Assembly: GCF_023703375.1 (NCBI RefSeq)
Contig: NZ_JAMQGO010000001.1
Span: 310,001-374,000 of the forward strand
Source: Lutimaribacter degradans
Lineage (GTDB): Bacteria; Pseudomonadota; Alphaproteobacteria; Rhodobacterales; Rhodobacteraceae
Length of the DNA: 64,000 bases
Direction: 5' to 3'
This document shows positions 56,452-64,000 of the stretch, in pieces. Position 1 is the stretch's first letter. Each line of letters begins with the position of its first letter. The notes below the pieces were generated by a model, which was not told the DNA's origin, ran no database searches, and was given only the letters and a program-made list of their open reading frames with translations. The translations under genes were made by a program, and so were the position numbers.

Positions 56452-57056
56452 CCATTGTCGCACTGGCATTTTACCTTTTCGCCATCTGCGCGATCGCGGG
56501 GGGGCTGTTCACCGTGATCAGCCGCAACCCGGTACATTCGGTGCTTTGGCTGATCCTTGCGTTTCTGTCTTCGGCGGGGCTGTTCGTGCTTCTGGGGGCG
56601 GAATTCGTGGCCATGCTGCTGGTCATCGTCTACGTGGGCGCGGTGGCTGTGCTGTTCCTGTTCGTCGTGATGATGCTGGACGTGGATTTCGCCGGGCTGA
56701 AGGCCGAGATGGCGAAATACATGCCCCTGGCGTTGCTGATCGGGCTTGTCCTGCTGATGCAGTTCGCCATTGCCTTTGGCGCTTGGGAAACGTCGCAAGG
56801 GGCCGACGCGGCGCGCGCTGCCGTCACGCCCGAAGGGATCGAGAACACAGCCGCGCTGGGTCTGCTGCTTTACGATCAGTATTTCCTGATCTTCCAACTG
56901 TCGGGCCTGATCTTGCTGGTGGCGATGATCGGGGCGATCGTGTTGACGCTGCGCCACCGCGCGGATGTCAAACGGCAGGACGTGCTGGCGCAGATGTACC
57001 GCGACCCGGCCAAGGCCATGCAGTTGAAAGACGTGAAACCGGGGCAGGGCCTCTGA
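56448..57056 (+). CDS. nuoJ: NADH-quinone oxidoreductase subunit J
   Basis: NuoJ is a five-helix membrane-arm subunit. This 202-residue protein shows [19 protein letters not shown], the conserved [27 protein letters not shown] helix with its broken segment, and a C-terminal polar tail ([23 protein letters not shown]). It overlaps the CMD-like gene by 4 bases. It is the only nuo gene followed by a sizeable gap (72 bases) before the next. Confidence 0.96.
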   Translation: MTIVALAFYLFAICAIAGGLFTVISRNPVHSVLWLILAFLSSAGLFVLLGAEFVAMLLVIVYVGAVAVLFLFVVMMLDVDFAGLKAEMAKYMPLALLIGLVLLMQFAIAFGAWETSQGADAARAAVTPEGIENTAALGLLLYDQYFLIFQLSGLILLVAMIGAIVLTLRHRADVKRQDVLAQMYRDPAKAMQLKDVKPGQGL

Positions 57057-57063
57057 CGAATTG

Positions 57064-57111
57064 AACCGGACGGGGCACCCGCGCCAGACGGGCCCCTCAT
57101 AAACCGGACGG
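57064..57111 (+). repeat. Direct repeats and hairpin in the nuoJ-nuoK gap
   Basis: AACCGGACGG occurs at 57064-57073 and again at 57102-57111. Between them GGGG, then CA, then CCCG pairs with CGGG and CCCC (57072-57096) as an 8-bp stem with a CA bulge and a 7-base loop. No T run follows. It could be an mRNA processing or stability site inside the operon. Confidence 0.5.
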
Positions 57112-57128
57112 ACGATGGGACGGACACA

Positions 57129-57434
57129 ATGATCGGACTGGAACATTATCTAACCGTGGCGGCGACGCTGTTCGTCATCGGGGTTTTCGGGCTCTTCCTG
57201 AACAGGAAGAACGTGATCATCCTGCTGATGAGCATCGAGTTGATGCTGCTGGCGGTGAACATCAACCTTGTCGCGTTCTCAAGCTACCTGGGCGACATGG
57301 TGGGGCAGGTATTCACGCTTTTCGTGTTGACCGTGGCCGCCGCCGAGGCCGCCATCGGCCTTGCGATCCTCGTGTGCTTCTTCAGGACGCGCGGCACCAT
57401 CGACGTCGAAGACGTCAACGTGATGAAAGGCTGA
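57129..57434 (+). CDS. nuoK: NADH-quinone oxidoreductase subunit K
   Basis: NuoK is a three-helix proton-path subunit. This 101-residue protein has [23 protein letters not shown] text (here [20 protein letters not shown]) with the conserved Glu in the second helix and a second Glu in [13 protein letters not shown]. The start at 57129 gives the usual length. Confidence 0.96.
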   Translation: MIGLEHYLTVAATLFVIGVFGLFLNRKNVIILLMSIELMLLAVNINLVAFSSYLGDMVGQVFTLFVLTVAAAEAAIGLAILVCFFRTRGTIDVEDVNVMKG

Positions 57435-57440
57435 CCGATC

Positions 57441-59507
57441 ATGGCACAGATCATTCTTTTCGCGCCCCTGATCGGGGCTTTGATCGCCGGTTTCGGCTGG
57501 CGGCTGATCGGGGAAACGGCGGCGCAGTGGCTTACCACGGGGCTTTTGTTCCTGTCGTGTCTTTTGTCTTGGGTCGTGTTCCTGACGCTGGATGCCAGCG
57601 TGACACAGCAGATCCATATTCTTGATTTCATTCGCTCGGGCACGCTTGATACCGCCTGGTCGATCCGGCTGGACCGGTTGACCGCCATCATGCTGATCGT
57701 GGTGACGAGCGTTTCGGCGCTCGTTCACCTGTATTCCTTTGGCTACATGGCGCATGACCATGCCTGGAAAGAGGGTGAGCATTACAAGGCGCGCTTTTTT
57801 GCCTACCTGTCGTTCTTTACCTTCGCCATGCTGATGCTGGTGACGGCTGACAACCTGGTCCAGATGTTCTTTGGCTGGGAAGGCGTGGGCGTCGCGTCCT
57901 ACCTGCTGATCGGTTTCTACTACAAGAAACCCAGCGCAAACGCGGCCGCGATCAAGGCGTTCGTCGTCAACCGCGTGGGCGATTTCGGCTTTGTCCTGGG
58001 GATTGTCGCGCTGTATTTCCTGGTCGACAGCATCAAGATGGATGATGTCTTTGCCGCGGCACCGCAGTTGGCGGAAACCCAGCTAACCTTTCTCTGGACG
58101 GATTGGAACGCCGCGAACCTGATCGCGTTTTTGTTGTTCATCGGCGCTATGGGCAAGTCGGCGCAGCTTTTCCTGCACACCTGGCTGCCTGACGCGATGG
58201 AAGGCCCGACCCCGGTGTCGGCCCTGATCCACGCGGCCACCATGGTGACGGCGGGCGTTTTCCTGGTGTGTCGCATGTCGCCGGTGTTCGAATACGCGCC
58301 CGAGGCCAAGACATTCATTGTCTATATCGGGGCCACCACCGCGTTCTTCGCCGCCACCGTGGGCCTGGTGCAGAATGACATCAAGCGCGTGATCGCCTAT
58401 TCGACCTGTTCGCAGTTGGGTTACATGTTCGTGGCCGCCGGCGTGGGTGTCTATTCGGTCGCCATGTTCCACTTGCTGACCCATGCCTTTTTCAAGGCAA
58501 TGCTGTTTCTGGGCGCCGGCTCTGTCATCCACGGGATGCATCACGAGCAGGACATGCGGAACTATGGCGGGCTTCGCAAGAAATTCCCGATGACGTTCTG
58601 GGCAATGCTGATCGGCACGCTGGCCATCACCGGCGTCGGGATTCCGTTGACGACGATCGGCTTTGCCGGGTTCCTGTCGAAGGATGCCGTGATCGAAAGC
58701 GCCTATGCCGGCACCAATGGCGGCTATGCCTTCTGGATGCTGGTCATCGCGGCGCTTTTCACCAGCTTCTACAGCTGGCGGTTGATGTTCCTGACCTTCT
58801 GGGGCGAGCCGCGCGGCGACAAGCACACGCATGAGCACGCCCATGAAAGCCCGACCGTGATGCTGGTGCCCTTGGGCGTTCTGGCCATCGGCGCGGTGTT
58901 CTCTGGGATGGTGTGGTACAACAGCTTCTTTGGTCACACCGATACCGTCGGCAAGTTCTTCGGCGTGCCCTATGCCGAGGCCGAGGCGCATGGCGACGCC
59001 GAGGGCGAGGCGGCAGCCGAGGGCGAGCATCATTATGTTCTGACCGGCGCGCCGGGCGAGGGTGCCATTCACGTGGCCCCAGGCAACACCGTTCTGGACG
59101 ATGCGCACAAGGTGCCGAAATGGGTCAAGGTCAGCCCGTTCATCGCGATGATCCTGGGGCTGGCGGTTGCCTGGTGGTTCTACATCGTGAACCCGGCGAT
59201 GCCCAAGCGCGTGGCCGAGGTGAACCGCCCGCTTTACCTGTTCCTGCTCAACAAGTGGTATTTCGACGAGATATACGACTTCGTTTTCGTGAAGCCGGCC
59301 AGATGGATCGGCGGCTTCTTCTGGAAGCGCGGCGATGGTAACGTGATCGACGGGGCGATCAATGGCGTGTCGATGGGTGTGATCCCGTTCGTCACCCGCC
59401 TCGCCGGGCGTGCCCAGTCGGGGTACATCTTTACCTATGCATTCTGGATGGTCATCGGCATCGCGGTGCTGGTGACGTGGATGTCGCTCACCGGGGGGGC
59501 ACAGTAA
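57441..59507 (+). CDS. nuoL: NADH-quinone oxidoreductase subunit L
   Basis: NuoL is the distal antiporter-like proton pump with the long lateral helix. This 688-residue protein has [32 protein letters not shown] (conserved Glu), [32 protein letters not shown] and [16 protein letters not shown] loop rich in His, Glu and Ala (residues about 455-540) separates the core from the C-terminal lateral helix. Its stop shares one base with the nuoM start. Confidence 0.97.
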   Translation: MAQIILFAPLIGALIAGFGWRLIGETAAQWLTTGLLFLSCLLSWVVFLTLDASVTQQIHILDFIRSGTLDTAWSIRLDRLTAIMLIVVTSVSALVHLYSFGYMAHDHAWKEGEHYKARFFAYLSFFTFAMLMLVTADNLVQMFFGWEGVGVASYLLIGFYYKKPSANAAAIKAFVVNRVGDFGFVLGIVALYFLVDSIKMDDVFAAAPQLAETQLTFLWTDWNAANLIAFLLFIGAMGKSAQLFLHTWLPDAMEGPTPVSALIHAATMVTAGVFLVCRMSPVFEYAPEAKTFIVYIGATTAFFAATVGLVQNDIKRVIAYSTCSQLGYMFVAAGVGVYSVAMFHLLTHAFFKAMLFLGAGSVIHGMHHEQDMRNYGGLRKKFPMTFWAMLIGTLAITGVGIPLTTIGFAGFLSKDAVIESAYAGTNGGYAFWMLVIAALFTSFYSWRLMFLTFWGEPRGDKHTHEHAHESPTVMLVPLGVLAIGAVFSGMVWYNSFFGHTDTVGKFFGVPYAEAEAHGDAEGEAAAEGEHHYVLTGAPGEGAIHVAPGNTVLDDAHKVPKWVKVSPFIAMILGLAVAWWFYIVNPAMPKRVAEVNRPLYLFLLNKWYFDEIYDFVFVKPARWIGGFFWKRGDGNVIDGAINGVSMGVIPFVTRLAGRAQSGYIFTYAFWMVIGIAVLVTWMSLTGGAQ

Positions 59508-61051
59508 TGGACAACCTTCTTTCCATCGTCACCTTCATCCCGGCGCTGGCAGCGGCCATCCTTGCCATCTTTCTTCGCGGCGAAGACGCGGCGGCACAGC
59601 GCAATGCCAAGTGGCTGGCGATGATCGCGACCAGCGTGACCTTCCTCGTTTCGCTGTTCATCCTGGCGCAGTTCGACCCCGCCGATACCGGGTTCCAGTT
59701 CGTGGAAGAGCGTGACTGGCTGATGGGCATGACCTACAAGATGGGCGTTGACGGGATCAGCGTTCTGTTCGTTCTGCTGACCACCTTCATGATGCCGCTT
59801 GTCATCGCGGCCAGCTGGAACGTGAACAGCCGGGTCAAGGAATACATGATCGCCTTCCTGGTGTTGGAAACACTGATGCTGGGCGTTTTCATGGCGCTGG
59901 ACCTGGTGCTGTTCTACCTGTTCTTCGAGGCCGGTCTGATCCCGATGTTCCTGATCATCGGGATCTGGGGCGGCAAGAACCGCATCTATGCCAGCTTCAA
60001 ATTCTTCCTTTACACGTTTCTCGGTTCGGTGCTGATGCTGGTGGCCATGGTGGCGATGTATGCGGATGCGGGCACCACCGACATTCCCACGCTGATGCGG
60101 CACAGCTTCGGGTCCGAAACCTTCAGCGTGCTGGGCATCCAGGTCGTTGGCGGCTTGCAGACGCTGCTGTTCCTGGCGTTCTTTGCCAGCTTCGCGGTCA
60201 AGATGCCGATGTGGCCCGTGCATACATGGCTGCCCGATGCGCACGTTCAGGCGCCTACGGCAGGGTCGGTTGTCCTGGCGGCGATCCTGCTCAAGATGGG
60301 GGGCTATGGCTTCCTGCGTTTCTCGCTGCCCATGTTCCCTGTCGGCGCTGACGTGCTGACGCCGCTGGTGCTGTGGATGAGCGTGATCGCCATCGTCTAT
60401 ACCAGCCTCGTCGCGCTGGTGCAGGAGGACATGAAGAAACTGATCGCCTATTCGTCGGTTGCCCATATGGGGTATGTCACGATGGGTATCTTTGCCGCGA
60501 ACCAGCAGGGGATCGACGGCGCAATCTTCCAGATGATCAGCCATGGCTTCATCTCGGGCGCGCTGTTTTTGTGCGTGGGCGTGATCTATGATCGGATGCA
60601 CACCCGCGAGATCGACGCTTACGGCGGCCTCGTGAACCGTATGCCGGCCTATGCCTTGATCTTCATGTTCTTCACCATGGCGAATGTGGGCCTGCCTGGC
60701 ACCAGCGGTTTCGTCGGTGAGTTCCTGACGCTGATGGGCATTTTCCAGGTCAACACATGGGTTGCGGCGGTGGCCGCAAGCGGCGTGATCCTGTCGGCAG
60801 CCTATGCGTTGTGGCTCTATCGCCGGGTGGTGCTGGGTGACCTGATCAAGGAAAGCCTGAAAACGATCAGCGACATGACCCGCCGGGAAAAGGCGATCTT
60901 TGCGCCGCTGATCTTCATGACCCTGTGGTTGGGGGTTTACCCGGCCGCGGTGACCGACATCATCGGCCCCTCGGTCGAGGCGCTGATCCAGAACTATGAC
61001 ATGGCCCTGGCCGATGGCGCATCTGCCACCCAGGTCGCCGCAGCGGAATAA
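59507..61051 (+). CDS. nuoM: NADH-quinone oxidoreductase subunit M
   Basis: NuoM is the second antiporter-like pump. This 514-residue protein has [25 protein letters not shown] text with the conserved Glu, [33 protein letters not shown], and [18 protein letters not shown]. About fourteen helices are expected. The ATG at 59507 overlaps the nuoL stop (TAATG). Confidence 0.97.
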   Translation: MDNLLSIVTFIPALAAAILAIFLRGEDAAAQRNAKWLAMIATSVTFLVSLFILAQFDPADTGFQFVEERDWLMGMTYKMGVDGISVLFVLLTTFMMPLVIAASWNVNSRVKEYMIAFLVLETLMLGVFMALDLVLFYLFFEAGLIPMFLIIGIWGGKNRIYASFKFFLYTFLGSVLMLVAMVAMYADAGTTDIPTLMRHSFGSETFSVLGIQVVGGLQTLLFLAFFASFAVKMPMWPVHTWLPDAHVQAPTAGSVVLAAILLKMGGYGFLRFSLPMFPVGADVLTPLVLWMSVIAIVYTSLVALVQEDMKKLIAYSSVAHMGYVTMGIFAANQQGIDGAIFQMISHGFISGALFLCVGVIYDRMHTREIDAYGGLVNRMPAYALIFMFFTMANVGLPGTSGFVGEFLTLMGIFQVNTWVAAVAASGVILSAAYALWLYRRVVLGDLIKESLKTISDMTRREKAIFAPLIFMTLWLGVYPAAVTDIIGPSVEALIQNYDMALADGASATQVAAAE

Positions 61052-61064
61052 GGACATAACGACA

Positions 61065-62504
61065 ATGATCCAGGCTGATCTGAATATTATCCTGCCGGAA
61101 ATCGTCCTGTCGGTCTTTGCGATGTCGGCCCTGGTGGGGACCGTCTATACCGCCAAGGACCGCGCCGCTGGCCTTTTGACATGGGTTACGGCCGGTGTTC
61201 TGGCGCTGGTCGCGTTGTGGATCGGGTTGACGGGCGAGGGCGTCAACGTGGCTTTCGGCGGCATGTTCCACGACGATGCCTTTGCCCGTTTCGCCAAGGT
61301 CACCATCCTGCTGAGCGCGGCGGTGGTTCTGGTCATGAGCCAGGATTACATGGCGCGTCGCGGCATGTTGCGGTTCGAATACCCGGTACTTGTTACACTG
61401 TCGGCGGTGGGCATGATGATGATGGTCAGCGCCGGCGACCTTATTGCCCTTTACATGGGGTTGGAGCTGCAATCGCTGGCTTTGTATGTCGTGGCCAGCT
61501 TGCGCCGCGATAGCATGAAATCCACCGAGGCCGGTCTGAAATACTTTATTCTTGGCGCGTTGTCCTCGGGTCTGCTGCTTTATGGCGCGTCGCTGATTTA
61601 CGGCTTTGCGGGGACCACGCTGTTTTCGGGCATCATCGGGGCCGCAGGTGACGGGCAAGCGCCGCTGGGGCTGCTGTTCGGCCTGGTCTTCATGATCGCG
61701 GGGCTTGCGTTCAAGGTATCTGCCGTGCCCTTCCACATGTGGACGCCGGATGTCTACGAAGGGTCGCCCACGCCGGTCACGGCCTTTTTCGCCACGGCGC
61801 CAAAGGTCGCGGCCATGGCGCTGTTTGCCCGCGTGATGCACGATGCCTTTGGCGGTGTCAGCAACGATTGGGGGCAGATCGTGTCGTTGTTGGCGGTTCT
61901 GTCGATGTTCCTTGGCGCGATTGCCGCCATCGGCCAGACCAACATAAAACGGCTGATGGCATTTTCGTCCATCGCGCATATGGGGTACGCGATGATCGGC
62001 CTCGCAGCGGGCACCGCCCTGGGCGTCGAGGCCATGCTGATCTACATGGCGATTTACGTGACCATGAATATAGGCACCTTCGCGTTCATCATGTCGATGG
62101 AGAAAGACGGCAAGCCGGTCACCGATATCAGCGCGCTGAACATGTATGCCAAGCGCGAACCGGGCCGTGCGCTGGCCATGCTGGTGCTGATGTTCAGCCT
62201 TGCGGGCGTTCCGCCGATGCTGGGCTTTTTCGCCAAGCTGGGCGTGTGGCGCGCGGCGCTGGACGCCGACATGGTCTGGCTGGTGGTGGCATCGGCTGTC
62301 GCATCGGCCATCGGCGCCTTCTACTACCTGCGCATCGTCTACTACATGTATTTTGGTGAAGAGGGCGAAACGCTGGAAACAGGCCGTGCGCCGGTTCTGT
62401 GGGTTTGCCTGATGGGCTCGGCTGCGGTGATGGTTCTGGGTATCATAAACCTCTTCGGGATCGAGGGTGCGGCCGCCGCCGCCGCAGCGACGCTTGTCAA
62501 CTAA
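61065..62504 (+). CDS. nuoN: NADH-quinone oxidoreductase subunit N
   Basis: NuoN is the third antiporter-like pump, nearest the quinone end of the membrane arm. This 479-residue protein has [59 protein letters not shown] text and [22 protein letters not shown] lies about 10 bases before the ATG at 61065. It is the last nuo gene; a hairpin follows 23 bases after the stop. Confidence 0.97.
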   Translation: MIQADLNIILPEIVLSVFAMSALVGTVYTAKDRAAGLLTWVTAGVLALVALWIGLTGEGVNVAFGGMFHDDAFARFAKVTILLSAAVVLVMSQDYMARRGMLRFEYPVLVTLSAVGMMMMVSAGDLIALYMGLELQSLALYVVASLRRDSMKSTEAGLKYFILGALSSGLLLYGASLIYGFAGTTLFSGIIGAAGDGQAPLGLLFGLVFMIAGLAFKVSAVPFHMWTPDVYEGSPTPVTAFFATAPKVAAMALFARVMHDAFGGVSNDWGQIVSLLAVLSMFLGAIAAIGQTNIKRLMAFSSIAHMGYAMIGLAAGTALGVEAMLIYMAIYVTMNIGTFAFIMSMEKDGKPVTDISALNMYAKREPGRALAMLVLMFSLAGVPPMLGFFAKLGVWRAALDADMVWLVVASAVASAIGAFYYLRIVYYMYFGEEGETLETGRAPVLWVCLMGSAAVMVLGIINLFGIEGAAAAAAATLVN

Positions 62505-62526
62505 GCGCTCCGCATATCGCACGTGG

Positions 62527-62545
62527 CGGCGCCCAATGGGCGCCG
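62527..62545 (+). terminator. Possible terminator or attenuator after nuoN
   Basis: CGGCGCCC and GGGCGCCG form a perfect 8-bp stem with loop AAT, 23 bases after the nuoN stop and 23 bases before birA. Only a short T-containing run follows, so some read-through to birA-coaX is likely. The loop is the same as in the hairpin before pntA. Confidence 0.45.
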
Positions 62546-62567
62546 TTCGCGTTAGGGCACCCTGCGC

Positions 62568-63344
62568 ATGACCTGGCCCGACGGATACGGGCGCCGCATC
62601 CTGACCGAGGTCGACAGCACCAATGCCGAGGCCGCGCGCATCGCGCCGGGCCTGGCCGGGCCCGAGTGGATACTGGCGCACCGGCAGACGGCCGGACGCG
62701 GGCGCCGGGGCCGGCCGTGGCGTGACCCCGTGGGAAATTTCGCGGCCACGCTGGTGCTGCGGCCCAAGGGACGGCCCGATCACGTGGCGCTCCTTTCCTT
62801 CGTGGCTGCGCTTGCGCTGCATGACGCGTGCAGCACGGTCACCGGCCAGCCCGCGCGTTTCGCGTTGAAATGGCCCAATGACGTGCTGCTCAACGGCGGC
62901 AAACTGGCCGGAATCTTGCTGGAAAGCATGGGAGGCACGGGGGGCGGTGTGGCACATCTGGCCATTGGTATCGGGGTCAACCTGCGCGATGTGCCAACAC
63001 AGGCCACGGTTGAGCCGCAGGCGCTGCGCCCGGTTTCGCTATTGTCGGAAACCGGGGTGGCAATCACGCCCGATGATTTTCTTGACCAACTGGCGCCGGC
63101 ATTTGCGCAAAGGCGGGCCCAGTTTGATACCTATGGCTTTGCGCCGATACGCGAGGCTTGGCTGGCCCGCGCGGCGCGGTTGGGGGCGCCGATCATCGCG
63201 CGCACCCTGCGCGACACGCTGGAAGGCACGTTCGAGACGATTGACGACCGGGGCAATCTGGTGCTTTTGACGGCGCAGGGCCGTGCGGCGATACCCGCGG
63301 CCGAGATTTTTTTTGAAGGGGGCGGGCATGCTTCTGGCGATTGA
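62568..63344 (+). CDS. birA: Biotin-protein ligase, monofunctional
   Basis: BirA attaches biotin to carrier proteins such as acetyl-CoA carboxylase and, here, MCC alpha. This 258-residue protein starts directly with the catalytic domain (EVDSTNAEA), with TAGRGRRGRPW at 41-51 as the biotin-AMP loop, LKWPNDVLLNGGKLAGIL with the catalytic Lys, and GIGVNL. There is no N-terminal helix-turn-helix, so it is a group I ligase without the repressor function of E. coli BirA. It overlaps coaX by 17 bases. Confidence 0.94.
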   Translation: MTWPDGYGRRILTEVDSTNAEAARIAPGLAGPEWILAHRQTAGRGRRGRPWRDPVGNFAATLVLRPKGRPDHVALLSFVAALALHDACSTVTGQPARFALKWPNDVLLNGGKLAGILLESMGGTGGGVAHLAIGIGVNLRDVPTQATVEPQALRPVSLLSETGVAITPDDFLDQLAPAFAQRRAQFDTYGFAPIREAWLARAARLGAPIIARTLRDTLEGTFETIDDRGNLVLLTAQGRAAIPAAEIFFEGGGHASGD

Positions 63345-64000
63345 CTGCGGCAACACCAATACGGTTTTCTCGATCTGGGACGGACAGAAATTTCTGTGCA
63401 CGCTGCGCACCTCGACCCATCACGCCCGCACGGCCGATGCCTATTTCACCTGGTTTTCCACCCTCGTGAAGCATTACGGCATTGACGCGGATATCACCGA
63501 TGTGGTCATTGCCTCGACCGTGCCGCGCGTGGTCTGGAACCTGCGCGTGTTCACCGACCGCTTTTTTGGCGTGCGTCCGCTGGTGGTGGGCAAGCCCGAT
63601 TGCCTGCTGCCCCAACCGCCCCGCGTCGATCCGGGCACGCAGGTGGGGCCTGACCGTTTGGCCAATGCGGTGGCCGCGTTTGACAGGCACGGCGGCGACG
63701 TGGTGGTGGTGGATTTCGGCACCGCAACGAATTTCGACGTGGTCGCGGTGGATGGCGCCTATGTCGGCGGCGTGATTGCGCCGGGTGTGAATCTGAGCCT
63801 CGAGGCCCTACATATGGGAGCAGCGGCTCTGCCGCATATTGACATCACCCAGCCTGACCGTGTGATCGGCACCAATACGGTGGCCTGTATCCAGTCGGGC
63901 GTGTTCTGGGGATATACCGGGCTGATCGAGGGCATCACCGCCCGCGTGAAAGAAGAATATGGTCGCCCCATGAAAGTGGTCGGCACCGGCGGGCTTGCCC
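63328..64000 (+). CDS. coaX: Type III pantothenate kinase (cut by window edge)
   Basis: CoaX phosphorylates pantothenate in the first step of CoA synthesis. The N-terminus LLAIDCGNTNTVFSIWDG is the ATP phosphate loop. GPDRLANAVAAF and VVVVDFGTATNFDVV follow, and PGVNLSLEALHMGAAALPHI is the pantothenate region. GAAGGGGG lies just before the ATG at 63328. The frame is open to the right edge (224 complete codons) and the C-terminal part lies outside the window. It is coupled to birA by a 17-base overlap. Confidence 0.93.
   Translation, partial: MLLAIDCGNTNTVFSIWDGQKFLCTLRTSTHHARTADAYFTWFSTLVKHYGIDADITDVVIASTVPRVVWNLRVFTDRFFGVRPLVVGKPDCLLPQPPRVDPGTQVGPDRLANAVAAFDRHGGDVVVVDFGTATNFDVVAVDGAYVGGVIAPGVNLSLEALHMGAAALPHIDITQPDRVIGTNTVACIQSGVFWGYTGLIEGITARVKEEYGRPMKVVGTGGLA

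Noticed and set aside
1..64000. CRISPR array, prophage, insertion sequence, restriction or toxin-antitoxin system, tRNA or rRNA genes
   Set aside because: No regularly spaced repeats, integrase, transposase, phage structural genes or RNA-gene sequences were seen on reading both strands.
1..64000. A wholly new multi-gene biological system
   Set aside because: Nearly all genes fit known metabolic, transport and respiratory families; the unexplained genes are embedded in known operons and are reported as accessory candidates only.

Overview
The window is a GC-rich, gene-dense stretch of bacterial chromosome that fits an alphaproteobacterium of the Rhodobacteraceae (Roseobacter group). This rests on gene content: a 14-gene complex I operon interleaved with small unknown genes and followed by birA and coaX, a DUF3422-type protein, a fused PntA, a leucine-degradation cluster and a fused dipeptide-type ABC ATPase. 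It is a consensus of family resemblances, not a database result. I saw no tRNA or rRNA gene, insertion sequence, prophage, toxin or restriction module, or CRISPR array.

Layout. 1-2401: the end of malate synthase G, a class I glutamine amidotransferase-like hydrolase and a HemG-like flavodoxin protein. 2481-5888: a two-subunit molybdenum hydroxylase (IorAB type) divergent from a TetR regulator, with a strongly repeated operator-like sequence between them. 5969-10662: tryptophan 2,3-dioxygenase, kynureninase and an SDR on the minus strand, divergent from an exported metallo-beta-lactamase-fold protein and an ICMT-like methyltransferase. 10790-13807: pntAB, closed by a strong terminator. 13996-16270: a DUF3422 membrane protein and a YeeE/YedE sulfur transporter whose 3' ends overlap. 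16481-27612: a peptide-type ABC importer (binding protein and two permeases on minus, fused ATPase on plus), followed by an ArgE-like deacetylase, a DadA-like FAD oxidoreductase and two tandem M20 amidohydrolases. This looks like an uptake and hydrolysis module for an acylated amino acid or peptide-like substrate.

27613-30961: lpcC-like glycosyltransferase, waaA and moaA as an overlapping minus-strand operon. 31045-34426: a lipoprotein, an AlkD-like protein, phosphoglycolate phosphatase and a DegT-type aminotransferase. 34598-44917: the leucine/isovalerate (liu) pathway, with isovaleryl-CoA dehydrogenase, an acyl-CoA synthetase, both methylcrotonyl-CoA carboxylase subunits, HMG-CoA lyase and methylglutaconyl-CoA hydratase. 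Several unexplained small genes and a glutathione S-transferase are embedded in it.

45250-62504: nuoA to nuoN in canonical order, with seven extra genes in between: two small membrane proteins, three lipoproteins, one signal-peptide protein and one carboxymuconolactone-decarboxylase-like protein. NuoE carries a long linker and a helix-hairpin-helix-like C-terminal domain. 62568-64000: birA and the start of coaX, which runs off the right edge.

Functionally the window is central metabolism: glyoxylate shunt, tryptophan and leucine catabolism, NADPH/NADH balance and respiration. MCC alpha needs biotin, and the biotin ligase lies at the end of the nuo block. I did not find a convincing new multi-gene defence or mobile system. 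The most interesting unexplained items are the exported and membrane genes inside nuo, the NuoE fusion, the degenerate metal site of the exported MBL-fold protein, and several clean palindromes that look like operators.
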